Positions 1 through 8,657 of a stretch of 64,000 nucleotides of DNA are shown here, piece after piece. The position numbers and the translations under genes were made by a program. Under the pieces are notes generated by a model. It made no database searches and had not been told where the DNA came from. It worked only from the letters and a program-made list of their open reading frames with translations. The DNA comes from Streptomyces fildesensis (GTDB taxonomy: Bacteria; Actinomycetota; Actinomycetes; Streptomycetales; Streptomycetaceae): assembly GCF_016107395.1 (NCBI RefSeq), contig NZ_JAAIKO010000014.1:88121-152120 (forward strand), read 5' to 3'. Numbering within the stretch: the first letter of the stretch is position 1; each line of letters begins with the position of its first letter.

Positions 1-1
1 G

Positions 2-820
2 TTCGGGTACGCGGCCCTGTACCGCGAGAGCAGGCAGCGCCAGCGGCTGATCGACGACCTGACGAGGACGCGGGACGAACTGGCGGCCGCCCAGCGCGAG
101 GCGGGCCGGCTCGCCGAGCGGCAGCGGCTCGCCCGGGAGATCCACGACACGCTGGCCCAGGGGCTGTCCAGCATCGTGCTGCTGGCCCGTGCCGCGGACA
201 GCGCGCTGCTGCCCGGCGGCGCGGGCCCCGGTACGGCGAGCGAACGGATCCAGGAGGCCGGGCGCACGGCGTCGGAGAACCTCGCCGAGGCCCGTCGCTT
301 CGTACAGGACCTCACGCCGCCCGCCCTCCAGGACGCCGCGCTGCCGGAGGCGCTGCGCCGCATCACGGCCGGTTTCGGCTCAGGACCGCAGGCGTCCGCG
401 CAGCCCGCGCCGGAGATCGTCTTCCGGCTGGACGGCGATCCGTACCCGCTGCCCATCGAGGCGGAGGTCGCCCTGCTGCGGCTCACCCAGGAGGCGCTGG
501 CCAACGTCGCCCGGCACGCGCGGGCCCGCAATGCCGCCGTGACGCTGGTCTTCCTCGACGGCCAGGTGACGCTGGACGTGTACGACGACGGGGTCGGGTT
601 CACCCCGCAGGACCCCGGCGCCCCGCCCGCGGCCGGCGAGCGTGTCTCCTTCGGCCTGCACGGCATGCGCGAGCGCATCGCCGGGCTCGGCGGCACCCTG
701 ACCGTGGAGTCCGCGCCGGGCGAGGGCACGGCGGTCGCGGCGGCACTGCCGGTGCCCGCGGCCGACGCGGCCGCCCCGGAACCGGACGCTCAGCCGGCGC
801 CGGCCACGGTGCCGAGGTGA
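2..820 (+). CDS. Sensor histidine kinase, NarL/DesK type (5'-truncated by window edge)
   Basis: C-terminal 272 residues of a two-component sensor kinase; the N-terminal sensor lies outside the window. A coiled-coil stretch rich in Arg and Glu leads into the HisKA_3 phosphoacceptor motif REIHDTLAQGL near residue 48. The ATPase domain follows, with an N-box (LTQEALANVARHARA), a G-box DDGVGF and GLHGMRERI. A low-complexity Ala/Pro tail ends the protein. The reading frame is open from base 2, so the gene continues upstream. Its stop overlaps the GTG of the response regulator by four bases (GTGA), indicating translational coupling as a cognate pair. The signal sensed cannot be inferred from this part. 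Confidence 0.9.
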   Translation, partial: FGYAALYRESRQRQRLIDDLTRTRDELAAAQREAGRLAERQRLAREIHDTLAQGLSSIVLLARAADSALLPGGAGPGTASERIQEAGRTASENLAEARRFVQDLTPPALQDAALPEALRRITAGFGSGPQASAQPAPEIVFRLDGDPYPLPIEAEVALLRLTQEALANVARHARARNAAVTLVFLDGQVTLDVYDDGVGFTPQDPGAPPAAGERVSFGLHGMRERIAGLGGTLTVESAPGEGTAVAAALPVPAADAAAPEPDAQPAPATVPR

Positions 821-1452
821 TCCGGATCCTGATCGTCGACGACCACCCCGTCGTACGGCGCGGTCTGCGCGCCATGGTCGACGACCTGCCGGAGCTGGAG
901 GCGGTCGGCGAGGCCGCCGACGGCGCCGAGGCGCTGCGGCTGCTGGCCGGCGGGACCGTAGCGCGTCCTGACGTGGTCCTCATGGATCTGCAGATGGGCG
1001 CCGGCATGCACGGGGTGGAGGCCACCCGGCGGATCACCGCGCTGCCGGACCCGCCCGCCGTCCTCATCCTGACCACGTACAGCACCGACGCCGACATCCT
1101 GGCGGCCGTCGAGGCCGGCGCCACCGGCTATCTGCTCAAGGACGCACCTCCGGAGGAGGTCGCCGCCGCCGTGCGCTGCGCCGCCCGGGGCGAGACCGTG
1201 CTGGCCCCGCCGGTCGCCGCGCGGCTGCTGGGCAGGGTCCGGTCGGGGCGGCCCACCCTGTCACCGCGCGAGGCCGAGATCCTGCAGCTGCTCGCCGAGG
1301 GGCTGGCCAACAAGCAGATCTCCCGCCGGCTCTTCATCAGCGAGGCCACCGTCAAGACCCATCTGGTGCACATCTACGACAAGCTCGACGTCGACAGCCG
1401 CACCGGCGCCATCGCGGCGGGCCTGAGCAGCGGCCTGATCCGGGCCTCCTGA
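817..1452 (+). CDS. LuxR/NarL-family response regulator
   Basis: 211-residue DNA-binding response regulator, partner of the overlapping kinase. The receiver domain (about 1-120) has the acidic pair DD at 8-9, the phosphoacceptor Asp57 in VVLMDLQM, and the conserved Thr and Lys regions (LTTYS; YLLKD). The C-terminal LuxR helix-turn-helix (about 145-205) reads LSPREAEILQLLAEG followed by ISEATVKTHLVHIYDKL. GTG start at 817 overlaps the kinase stop. Target genes are unknown; murC starts about 100 bases downstream on the same strand, so cotranscription is possible but not shown. Confidence 0.93.
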   Translation: MIRILIVDDHPVVRRGLRAMVDDLPELEAVGEAADGAEALRLLAGGTVARPDVVLMDLQMGAGMHGVEATRRITALPDPPAVLILTTYSTDADILAAVEAGATGYLLKDAPPEEVAAAVRCAARGETVLAPPVAARLLGRVRSGRPTLSPREAEILQLLAEGLANKQISRRLFISEATVKTHLVHIYDKLDVDSRTGAIAAGLSSGLIRAS

Positions 1453-1556
1453 GGGACCCGGCTTTGGTGCTGACAACGCTGCGCCGGGCGAGCGAAGGAA
1501 GGTGCGAGAATCGGGGCTGCAGGCAAGCCGTTCGAGACGTCCCGGGAGATCCACGT

Positions 1557-2984
1557 ATGAGCCCCACCATTCCCTCCACGATGGACCGACCGCACTTCAT
1601 CGGCATCGGCGGAGCCGGAATGTCGGGGATCGCCAAGATCCTCGCGCAGCGCGGCGCCAAGGTCGCGGGCAGCGACGCGAAGGACTCCGAGACGGCCGAG
1701 GCGCTGCGGTCCCTCGGGGTCGCGGTGCGCATCGGCCATGACGCCCGGCATCTGGCTCCGGACGCCTCCTGCGTGGTCGTCTCCAGCGCCATCCGCGCGG
1801 AGAACCCGGAACTGGCGGCCGCCGCCGAGCGCGGTATCCCGGTCGTGCACCGGTCCGACGCGCTCGCCGCGCTGATGGACGGCACCCGCCCGATCGCGGT
1901 GGCCGGCACCCACGGCAAGACCACCACCACCTCGATGCTCGCGGTCAGCCTCACCGCGCTCGGCCTCGACCCCTCGTACGCCATCGGCGGCGACCTGGAC
2001 GCGCCCGGCTCCAACGCCCACCACGGCGGCGGCGAGATCTTCGTGGCGGAGGCGGACGAGAGCGACCGCAGCTTCCACAAGTACGCGCCCGAGGTCGCGA
2101 TCATCCTCAACGTGGAGCTGGACCACCACGCCAACTACGCGTCGATGGACGAGATCTACGACTCCTTCGAGACGTTCGTCGGCCGGATCCGGCCCGGCGG
2201 CACGCTCGTCATCTCCGCCGACCAGCCGGGCGCCGTCGAGCTGACCTCGCGGGTCCGCGACATCGGCGGGCTGAACATCGTCACCGTCGGGGAGTCCGAG
2301 GGCGCCGACCTGCGGATCACCAAGATCAACCAGCGGGGTCTGACGAGCGAGGTCACCGTCCTGCTCGACGGGCGGATGCTCACCTTCACCGTCTCCGTGC
2401 CCGGCCGGCACTACGCGCACAACGCGGTGGCCGCGCTCGCCGCCGGTATCGCGCTCGGCACGCCCGCGCGCAATCTCGCCTCGGCGCTCGCCAAGTACAC
2501 CGGCGTCCGGCGCCGGCTGCAGCTCAAGGGCGAGGCGGCCGGCGTCCAGGTGATCGACTCCTACGCCCACCACCCGACCGAGATGACCGCCGACCTGGAG
2601 GCCATCAAGGGCGCGGTTGGGGGCTCCTCCCGGCCGGAGGTTGGGGGAGGGTCGCGGGTGCTGGTGGTCTTCCAGCCGCACCTGTTCAGCCGCACCCGCG
2701 AGCTGGGCGTCGAGATGGGCCAGGCGCTGGCGCTGGCCGACGCCTCCGTGGTGCTGGACATCTACCCGGCCCGCGAGGACCCGATCCCCGGCGTCACCAG
2801 CGCCCTGATCATCGACGCTGCCACCGCCGCGGGCGCCGATGTGACGGCCGAGCACGACAAGGACGCGATCCCGGACGTGATCGCCGGAATGGCCAAGCCC
2901 GGCGACCTTGTTCTCACTATGGGCGCGGGCGACGTGACCGACCTCGGTCCGCTCATCCTGTCCCGCCTGGAGAGCCAGAACTGA
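1557..2984 (+). CDS. murC: UDP-N-acetylmuramate--L-alanine ligase
   Basis: 475-residue cytoplasmic Mur ligase that adds L-Ala to UDP-MurNAc in peptidoglycan precursor synthesis. It shows the N-terminal GIGGAGMSG nucleotide motif (residues 16-24), the ATP loop AGTHGKTTT near 117, ADESDRS near 165, and the C-terminal VFQPHLFSRTR. I use ATG 1557, preceded by GGGAG at a good distance; the frame stays open upstream, but that stretch has no Mur-ligase sequence. Just before the VFQPHLFSRTR motif there is a Gly/Ser-rich insertion encoded by a repeat-like element (2615-2650), reported separately. msrB follows after 11 bases. Confidence 0.95.
   Translation: MSPTIPSTMDRPHFIGIGGAGMSGIAKILAQRGAKVAGSDAKDSETAEALRSLGVAVRIGHDARHLAPDASCVVVSSAIRAENPELAAAAERGIPVVHRSDALAALMDGTRPIAVAGTHGKTTTTSMLAVSLTALGLDPSYAIGGDLDAPGSNAHHGGGEIFVAEADESDRSFHKYAPEVAIILNVELDHHANYASMDEIYDSFETFVGRIRPGGTLVISADQPGAVELTSRVRDIGGLNIVTVGESEGADLRITKINQRGLTSEVTVLLDGRMLTFTVSVPGRHYAHNAVAALAAGIALGTPARNLASALAKYTGVRRRLQLKGEAAGVQVIDSYAHHPTEMTADLEAIKGAVGGSSRPEVGGGSRVLVVFQPHLFSRTRELGVEMGQALALADASVVLDIYPAREDPIPGVTSALIIDAATAAGADVTAEHDKDAIPDVIAGMAKPGDLVLTMGAGDVTDLGPLILSRLESQN
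2615..2650 (+). repeat. In-frame repeat/hairpin element inside murC
   Basis: The nonamer GGTTGGGGG occurs at 2615-2623 and again at 2639-2647. Between them lies a small hairpin, CCTCC-CGGCC-GGAGG (about 2626-2640). The element encodes GGSSRPEVGGG, low-complexity sequence interrupting an otherwise conserved part of MurC. It resembles the GGGGG-rich short palindromic repeats that are normally intergenic in Streptomyces; that family assignment is from memory. Confidence 0.5.
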
Positions 2985-2995
2985 GGAGCAACGGC

Positions 2996-3400
2996 ATGCC
3001 GTACGAAGTCGAGAAGTCCGACGAGCAGTGGCGCGAGGAGCTGTCCTCCCAGGAGTACGCGGTCCTGCGCGAGGCCGGCACCGAACGGCCCTTCGTCGGC
3101 GAGTACACCGACACCAGGACCACCGGTGTCTACTCCTGCCGTGCCTGCGACGCCGAGCTGTTCCGCTCGGACACGAAGTTCGAGTCGCACTGCGGCTGGC
3201 CGTCCTTCTACGACCCGGCCGACTCCGCCGCCGTCGAGCTGATCGAGGACCGCAGCATGGGCGCGGTCCGCACCGAGGTCCGCTGCGCGAAGTGCGGATC
3301 CCACCTCGGCCATGTCTTCGAGGGCGAGGGCTACGCCACACCCACCGATCAGCGCTACTGCATCAACTCGATCTCGCTGCGGCTGGCCCCGCAGGAGTGA
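2996..3400 (+). CDS. msrB: Peptide-methionine (R)-S-oxide reductase
   Basis: 134-residue MsrB, which reduces methionine-R-sulfoxide in oxidised proteins. Two CxxC zinc-binding pairs are visible (YSCRACDAELF and VRCAKCGSHLG), with the family motif CGWPSFYD and the catalytic Cys in RYCINS near residue 121. Full family length. The RBS GAGGAG overlaps the murC stop, so the two genes are probably cotranscribed. The functional link with murC is not obvious; the pairing matches what I recall of other Streptomyces. Confidence 0.95.
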   Translation: MPYEVEKSDEQWREELSSQEYAVLREAGTERPFVGEYTDTRTTGVYSCRACDAELFRSDTKFESHCGWPSFYDPADSAAVELIEDRSMGAVRTEVRCAKCGSHLGHVFEGEGYATPTDQRYCINSISLRLAPQE

Positions 3401-3582
3401 TCCCGACCTCCCGGGAGTGACCCACCGGGAGTGATCCCGCGGGCACGGGCCGTGCATCCAGGGGGTGCGCGGCCCGGCTGCCGCCGTGCTTCGAGCCGTG
3501 GCAGGCAGGCATTCAGGCACCTCACATCACGACGCCTCGCAATGGTCACGTCAAGTCCAGCCGGCGCGGCGATGAAGTACCC

Positions 3583-4401
3583 ATGACGACCCTGGAATCC
3601 TTCGCCACCGCCGTCCCCGACTCCCCCGCCACCCCTCCCCCCGCCTCTCCCACCACCGCCGTGAGCCCGCGCTACTCCGTGTCGCTGGCCCGGGACGCGG
3701 CGGACGTACGGGCCGCGCAGCGCCTGCGCCACCAGGTCTTCGCCGGTGAGATGGGAGCACTGCTCGACTCCCCCGAGCCCGGCTGGGACATCGACTCCTT
3801 CGACGCCCACTGCGACCACCTGATCGTCCGCGAGGAGACCACCGGCGCGGTCGTCGGCACCTACCGGCTGCTGCCGCCGGAGCGCGCCGCCGCGGCCGGG
3901 CGGCTGTACGGGGAGAGCGAGTTCGACCTCTCCCGGCACGCTGCGATCCGCGGTGACCTGGTCGAGGTCGGCCGGTCCTGCGTCCACCCCGACCACCGGG
4001 ACGGAGCGGTGATCAGCCTGATGTGGGCGGGTATCGCCCGCTATCTGGTACGCACCGGCCACAACTGGCTGGCCGGCTGCTGCTCGGTGCCGCTCACCGA
4101 CGGCGGGACCTCCGCCGCCGGGGTGTGGGACACCGTGCGGGCCCGCCACCTGTCGCCCGAGGAGTACCGGGTGCGCCCGCTGCGCGCCTGGGACCCGACG
4201 GGTATCGAGCGTCCGCGTCCCGGTGGCCGCAACGCCCTCCCGCCGCTGCTGCGCGGCTATCTGCGGCTGGGTGCCTGGGTCTGCGGGGAGCCCGCGCACG
4301 ACCCGGACTTCGGCGTGGCCGACCTGTACATCCTGCTGTCGCTGCGCCGGACCGACCCGCGCTATCTGCGGCACTTCCTCTCGCTCGCCCCCGCGCAATG
4401 A
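3583..4401 (+). CDS. OlsB-like ornithine N-acyltransferase (GNAT fold)
   Basis: 272 residues. After a Pro/Thr-rich N-terminal tail of about 28 residues, the protein follows the pattern of L-ornithine N-alpha-acyltransferases and autoinducer-synthase-like GNAT proteins. Visible elements are LRHQVFAGEMGA, a DxDSFDAHCDHLIV segment, VVGTYRLL, VEVGRSCVHPDHRDG and a C-terminal DFGVADLYILL. These enzymes transfer 3-hydroxyacyl groups from acyl-ACP to ornithine to give lyso-ornithine lipid. The stop overlaps the start of an OlsA-like acyltransferase (ATGA), and together they form a complete two-step ornithine-lipid pathway. Substrate is inferred from family and partner, not shown. Confidence 0.75.
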   Translation: MTTLESFATAVPDSPATPPPASPTTAVSPRYSVSLARDAADVRAAQRLRHQVFAGEMGALLDSPEPGWDIDSFDAHCDHLIVREETTGAVVGTYRLLPPERAAAAGRLYGESEFDLSRHAAIRGDLVEVGRSCVHPDHRDGAVISLMWAGIARYLVRTGHNWLAGCCSVPLTDGGTSAAGVWDTVRARHLSPEEYRVRPLRAWDPTGIERPRPGGRNALPPLLRGYLRLGAWVCGEPAHDPDFGVADLYILLSLRRTDPRYLRHFLSLAPAQ

Positions 4402-5354
4402 GACTCCTCACGCGCCCGGCGCCCGGCCCGGCGGCGCTGCCCGCCGCGACGCCTCCCCCCGCGGTGCCGCCGACCGGTGTCCCGCACTGGCTGCCGAGTG
4501 CGCCCTGCACCCCCGGGCACTGTCTGGCCGGGACCTTCGCAACCGTGGGCCGGCCACGCCAGGCGGCGCGCTGCGCGGCGGGGATCGCGCTGGTGGCCGT
4601 CGGGCTCGCCCTGGCGCCGCTGGTGCGCTGCTGCCGTCCGGCACTGCGGGGCCGGCTCACCCGGGCCTGGGCCCGGACGGTGCCCGCCGCCTTCGGGGTG
4701 CGGGTGCGGATCCGGGTGTCCGGTGCGGCGGGGGGCGTCCCCGCGGGCGGTGTGCTGGTGGTGGCCAACCACATCTCCTGGCTGGACATCCCGCTGGTCG
4801 CCGCCGTGCGCCCGGCCCGGATGCTCGCCAAGAGCGAGGTCGCGTCCTGGCCCTTCCTGGGGGCTCTGGTGTCCCGCGGCGGCACCCTGTTCATCGAACG
4901 CGACCGGCTGCGGGCGCTGCCCGGCACCGTCGCCCGGATCGCCTCGGTGCTGCGCGCGGGCACCCCGGTCGTCGTGTTCCCGGAGGGCAGCACCTGGTGC
5001 GGCCGGCGGCAGGGCCGTTTCCGTCCCGCCGTGTTCCAGGCCGCGCTGGACGCGAGGGTCGCGGTGCAGCCCGTACTGATCCGGTACCGGCTCGGCGCGG
5101 GTCCGGCCACGGCGGCCGCGTTCGTCGGCGAGGACACCCTGGTGGCCTCGCTGCTCCGGGTGACCGCCGCCCGCGGCCTCGTCGCCGAGGTCAGCGTGCT
5201 GCCCCCGATCCCGCCCGGTGCCCACCACGACCGCCGTTCGCTGGCACGGGCGGCCCAGCGGGCGGTGACCGGGCCGGAGTTCGGCCCGCCGGACCGGCAC
5301 GGCCCGCCCCCCGGGCCCGGCCGGCGGCTGGAGGCCGGATCGTCAGCGGCGTGA
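4398..5354 (+). CDS. OlsA-like 1-acyl-sn-glycerol-3-phosphate acyltransferase
   Basis: 318-residue PlsC-family acyltransferase. The catalytic HX4D motif is in NHISWLD (about residue 123), block II is FIERDR and block III is FPEGS. A hydrophobic segment near 58-80 probably anchors it to the membrane. ATG 4398 overlaps the upstream gene by four bases; the frame is open further back only because it shadows that gene. In an ornithine-lipid pathway this enzyme would O-acylate lyso-ornithine lipid; it could instead serve phosphatidate synthesis. Its 3' end overlaps the convergent ABC permease by 12 bases. Confidence 0.8.
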   Translation: MRLLTRPAPGPAALPAATPPPAVPPTGVPHWLPSAPCTPGHCLAGTFATVGRPRQAARCAAGIALVAVGLALAPLVRCCRPALRGRLTRAWARTVPAAFGVRVRIRVSGAAGGVPAGGVLVVANHISWLDIPLVAAVRPARMLAKSEVASWPFLGALVSRGGTLFIERDRLRALPGTVARIASVLRAGTPVVVFPEGSTWCGRRQGRFRPAVFQAALDARVAVQPVLIRYRLGAGPATAAAFVGEDTLVASLLRVTAARGLVAEVSVLPPIPPGAHHDRRSLARAAQRAVTGPEFGPPDRHGPPPGPGRRLEAGSSAA

Positions 5355-6008
5355 ACCGAGCGCACAGGCGACCGCGGTCGCCGCGGCCGCCGCGACTGCC
5401 GCCAGGCACAGGGGCACCAGCGGCAGCCCGACCGTGCCGGTCTGCGAGCCGCTGACCAGTCCCGACACGGCGGCGTTGGCGGGCGAGCCGCCGATGACCA
5501 GCACCAGCAGGGCACTCAGTCCGGAGACCGGGATCGCCCAGCCGGCGCGGCGCAGCACCGGCGGGTTGGTGAGCGCGCCGACCGCGAGGCCGAGCAGCGC
5601 GGAGACGAGCACGGCCAGCAGCCCGGCCGTGACCGCCGGTCCGAGCGGGACCACGTGCCGGCGATCGGCGGTGTGCGCGTCGCTGATCACCGCGACCACC
5701 GCCACCCCGGCGGCGCCGAGGGCACCGGCCGCGAGCAGCGCCGTCAGCACGCTCGACAGATGCACGCGGCCCGGTCCGGCCGCCGCGGCGGCACAGGCCC
5801 GCGCGGCGGGCGGCTCGTTGGTGACGCACACCCGCACCAGCCAGGCGGCGACGGGGAGCATTCCGGCGGCGGCGAAGGCCAGCGAGTCGAGCAGCGGCTG
5901 CCCCGACGAGATCCCGATGGCCATGATCACCCCGTAGAGCAGCACCGGCGGCAGCCAGCGCTGGGAGCGGATCAGCAGCGCGGCCTGGTAGCGGACAAGG
6001 GCGGTCAT
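5343..6008 (-). CDS. ABC transporter permease-like membrane protein
   Basis: 221 residues, nearly all hydrophobic, with about six predicted membrane helices and no cytoplasmic enzymatic domain. The start overlaps the stop of the ATP-binding gene (6005-6008), so the two form an ABC exporter pair. The sequence is Ala/Gly/Val-rich and lacks a motif that would identify a substrate. Last gene of a three-gene minus-strand operon starting at 7580. Confidence 0.75.
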   Translation of the reverse strand: MTALVRYQAALLIRSQRWLPPVLLYGVIMAIGISSGQPLLDSLAFAAAGMLPVAAWLVRVCVTNEPPAARACAAAAAGPGRVHLSSVLTALLAAGALGAAGVAVVAVISDAHTADRRHVVPLGPAVTAGLLAVLVSALLGLAVGALTNPPVLRRAGWAIPVSGLSALLVLVIGGSPANAAVSGLVSGSQTGTVGLPLVPLCLAAVAAAAATAVACALGSRR

Positions 6009-6901
6009 CCGGTGTCTCCCCGGGTGTCGGCGGGCCCCGTTCCGGAGCCGGGACCGGTCTCCGGGCCCGCGGCCCCCGGTCCCGGCTCCGGCCGGACGGC
6101 CCGGATGTGCCAGGGCGGGTCGGCTGTGAGCAGCGCGCGCAGGACCGCGTCGGACTCATGGGCCGGGACAGTGATCCGGATCCGGCCCGGTGCGGCGGGC
6201 CCGTAGCCGGGAGTGCCCGGAAGGGCGGGCGGTTCACCGGGGCCTGACGCTTCGACGACCACCCGTGGGACGTCCGCTTCCGCGCCGGCCGCCGCTACGG
6301 CGGTGAGCCGGCCGTCCGCGAACCGGTGGACGCCGGACGGCTCGCCCGCGAGCCGCCACGCGTCGTGGTCGACGAAGACGACGGCACCGCCCGCCGCGAC
6401 CCGTTCGCGCACCGCGTCGTCGAGGACCGTGCGGGCCGCCTCGTCCAGGCCCGTCCACGCCTCGTCCAGGACCAGCAACCGCGGCTCGGCGAGCAGCGCC
6501 TGGACGACGGCGATCTTCTGGGCGGTGCCCTTGGACAGCTCGTCCATCGGGGTGCGGGCGTGGCCGGCGGCCCCGAACCGCTCCAGCCACTCCCCCGCGC
6601 GCCGGCCTGCCGTGGTGCGGCGCAGCCCGTGGATCGCGCCGAGGTGGACGAGGTAGCCATGGGCGTCGAACGGCAGCGCGGGCGGGAAACGTTCGGGCAC
6701 GTACGCGGTCGCGGGGCGGCCGGTGATCCGCCCCGTGGACGGCCGGTCGACGCCGGCGACGATGCGCAGCAGCGTCGACTTCCCACTGCCGTTGGCGCCC
6801 TGGACGCGCAGCAGCGAACCCGGTGGCACGTCGAGGTCCACGTCCCGCAGCACCCAGGGCCCGCCGAGGCCGTAGCGCCGGCCGACGCGCTCCAGCCTCA
6901 T
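6005..6901 (-). CDS. ABC transporter ATP-binding protein
   Basis: 298 residues. Walker A is GANGSGKS near residue 36, the signature is the shortened variant LSKGTAQK, and Walker B is LLVLDEAWTGLDE, followed by the H-loop VDHD. About 100 residues beyond the nucleotide-binding domain form a Pro/Gly-rich C-terminal extension. Stop and start overlap the permease by four bases. The upstream AIM24 gene ends one base before this start. Probably energises export by the downstream permease; the substrate is unknown. Confidence 0.88.
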   Translation of the reverse strand: MRLERVGRRYGLGGPWVLRDVDLDVPPGSLLRVQGANGSGKSTLLRIVAGVDRPSTGRITGRPATAYVPERFPPALPFDAHGYLVHLGAIHGLRRTTAGRRAGEWLERFGAAGHARTPMDELSKGTAQKIAVVQALLAEPRLLVLDEAWTGLDEAARTVLDDAVRERVAAGGAVVFVDHDAWRLAGEPSGVHRFADGRLTAVAAAGAEADVPRVVVEASGPGEPPALPGTPGYGPAAPGRIRITVPAHESDAVLRALLTADPPWHIRAVRPEPGPGAAGPETGPGSGTGPADTRGDTG

Positions 6902-6902
6902 G

Positions 6903-7580
6903 TCAGTGGGCGGCCGGCTGGACGGGTTTGGCCTCGCTCGGACGGACGATGACGAACCCGTCGCCCTGCAGCATGAGCTGCACCGCTTCCCCGGACCCGC
7001 CGCGCAGCATCGAGCCGAAGCTCTGCGAGCGGTGCACGGAGGTCTCCAGGTGGGCGCTCCAACCGACGACCGCGTCGGTGTCGACGTAGACCGGCGACTG
7101 CGGGCTGACGGGGATGATGATGGGGTTGCCCTCGCAGATCACACCCAGCCGGCCGTGGCCGGTGAAGACGCTGTTGAAGAGGCCGCCGCCGACCATGCCC
7201 GCGCCCTTCACCACCTTGATCTCGTAGTCGAGCGTGGTGTCGAAGCAGAGCACGTTGCGCCCGTTGATCGTGATGGCGTCGCCCTGATCGAGGCTGATGA
7301 TGAAGCAGTTGGCCGCCTCGTGCGCGAACCACGCCTCGCCCGTGCCGCGTACGGACATCAGGGGCAGTCCCTCGCCGGTGAAGGCGCGCTTGAGGAACTT
7401 GCCGACGCCCTGGCCCTTCACCTCGAACTGGAGGTTGCCGCGGAAGGCGATCATCGCACCCTGGCGGGCGTAACACTCGCCGTTCACCGCGTACTTGACG
7501 GACTTGGCGTTCTCCAGGGTCATACCGGGCTCGGTGGCCGGCTTGGCCATGTTCTCGGCCGCGAAAAGGTCACTGTTCAT
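6903..7580 (-). CDS. AIM24 family protein (TIGR00266-like)
   Basis: 225 residues matching the AIM24/DUF124 beta-sandwich family: Gly-rich repeats with GEAWFAHEAANCFIISL, DAITINGRNVLCFD, GGGLFNSVFTGHGRLGVICEG and a C-terminal MLQGDGFVIVRPSE. No signal peptide or membrane segment. I use ATG 7580, preceded by GAGGA at about ten bases; the ATG nine bases upstream has its purine tract directly adjacent. Function of bacterial AIM24 proteins is unclear. First gene of the operon with the ABC pair, one base from the ATPase. Confidence 0.85.
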   Translation of the reverse strand: MNSDLFAAENMAKPATEPGMTLENAKSVKYAVNGECYARQGAMIAFRGNLQFEVKGQGVGKFLKRAFTGEGLPLMSVRGTGEAWFAHEAANCFIISLDQGDAITINGRNVLCFDTTLDYEIKVVKGAGMVGGGLFNSVFTGHGRLGVICEGNPIIIPVSPQSPVYVDTDAVVGWSAHLETSVHRSQSFGSMLRGGSGEAVQLMLQGDGFVIVRPSEAKPVQPAAH

Positions 7581-7590
7581 GATCGCCATC

Positions 7591-7905
7591 CTCGCCCGCC
7601 GACCCCCTCCCCGCCAAGGCCCTGGGGCCCATGGCCTGCACGGGCACCCGCTGCAGAGGGTCGGTGCGCACCTGGTGCGGCTGCTGCCGCCCGGCACGCC
7701 GGCCGAACAGGCGCGCGGCGGCGCGGTCGTCGACACCGAGGGCACGTACACGGCGTATCTGAACGGCATCGGGGCGCGTGCCGTCCTGGTCCGCCCGGAC
7801 TTCTACGTCTTCGGCGGCACCGCGGACACGGAGGGCACGCCCGCTCTCGTGGACGCCCTGCGCGACGCCCTTCCCGAGGCGGCGCTCACCGGCAGCGCAG
7901 CGGGG
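7591..7905 (+). pseudogene. C-terminal remnant of a FAD-dependent aromatic monooxygenase
   Basis: The plus strand encodes an open stretch with no credible start that reads like the C-terminal thioredoxin-like domain of MhpA/phenol-hydroxylase-type flavin monooxygenases: PGAHGLHGHPLQRVGAHLV... VVDTEGTYTAYLNGIGARAVLVRPDFYVFGGT... LVDALRDAL. The FAD-binding and hydroxylase domains are absent, since the AIM24 gene on the opposite strand begins at once. Similarity ends near 7890-7905, where a second gene remnant begins in another frame. Interpreted as a truncated, non-functional fragment. Confidence 0.65.
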
Positions 7906-8657
7906 CCGCGCGGGTGCTCGGTTTCGACTCCATGCAGACCGGACTCGCCTTCCTGCCCGCACCGCTGGTGATCGGCACGATGTCGCTGTTCTTCTCCGTG
8001 AAGCTCACCATCCGCTACGGCACCCGCCGGGTCCTGCTGACCGGACTCGCGGCCCTCGCCATCGGCCTGGTCCTGCTCAGCCGCGCACCGGTCGACGGCA
8101 ACTACTGGCAGCACGTGATGCCGACGCTCGTCATCCAGGGCTTCGGTATGGGTCTCGCGGTCCCGGCCGTGATCATGCGGGCGATGTCCGGCGCCGCTCC
8201 CGAGGACGCCGGTCTCGCCTCCGGCCTCAACAGCACCGCCCAGCAGTCCGGTGCCGCCGTCGGCCTCGCCGTCCTGGCGACCGTGGCCACCTCGCGCAGC
8301 AACTCCCTGCTCGACAAGGGCGCGGAGAACATCTCGGCACTGCGGGACGGCTACAGCCTGGCCTTCCTGTTCTCCGCCGGGTTCGTGGCGCTGGGCTTCC
8401 TGGCGACGTACTTCATCCTCAAGGACGCCCCGAAGACGGAGCCGGCTCCCGAGGTGGAGACGGCCCAGGACCAGCAGGACGCCGGTCCCGTCCAGAACGG
8501 AGCGCCGGTTCAGTGCGCGGTGGCTGCGGAGGGCGTGATGTCCGCCGCGCCCGGGTCGGCCACGGCGACCGCGGCGGCGCGGTTCTCCCCCACGGCCACG
8601 TCGGCGATGGACCAGCCCGCCGGGCCGGCCGCGGGCGTCTCGCCGGTCCCCACGTAG
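7906..8657 (+). pseudogene. C-terminal half of an MFS (DHA2/EmrB-QacA type) exporter
   Basis: An open frame without a plausible start codes for the last several membrane helices of a 14-TM drug exporter: LGFDSMQTGLAFLPAPL, RYGTRRVLLTGLAALAIGLVLL, GLASGLNSTAQQSGAAVGLAVLATV, and a final helix LAFLFSAGFVALGFLATYFIL. The N-terminal half, including the conserved loop 2-3 motif, is missing. The frame runs 148 bases into the convergent phosphopantetheinyl transferase gene, so the natural stop may also be lost. It abuts the monooxygenase remnant, so both probably mark one deletion or recombination. Confidence 0.7.
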
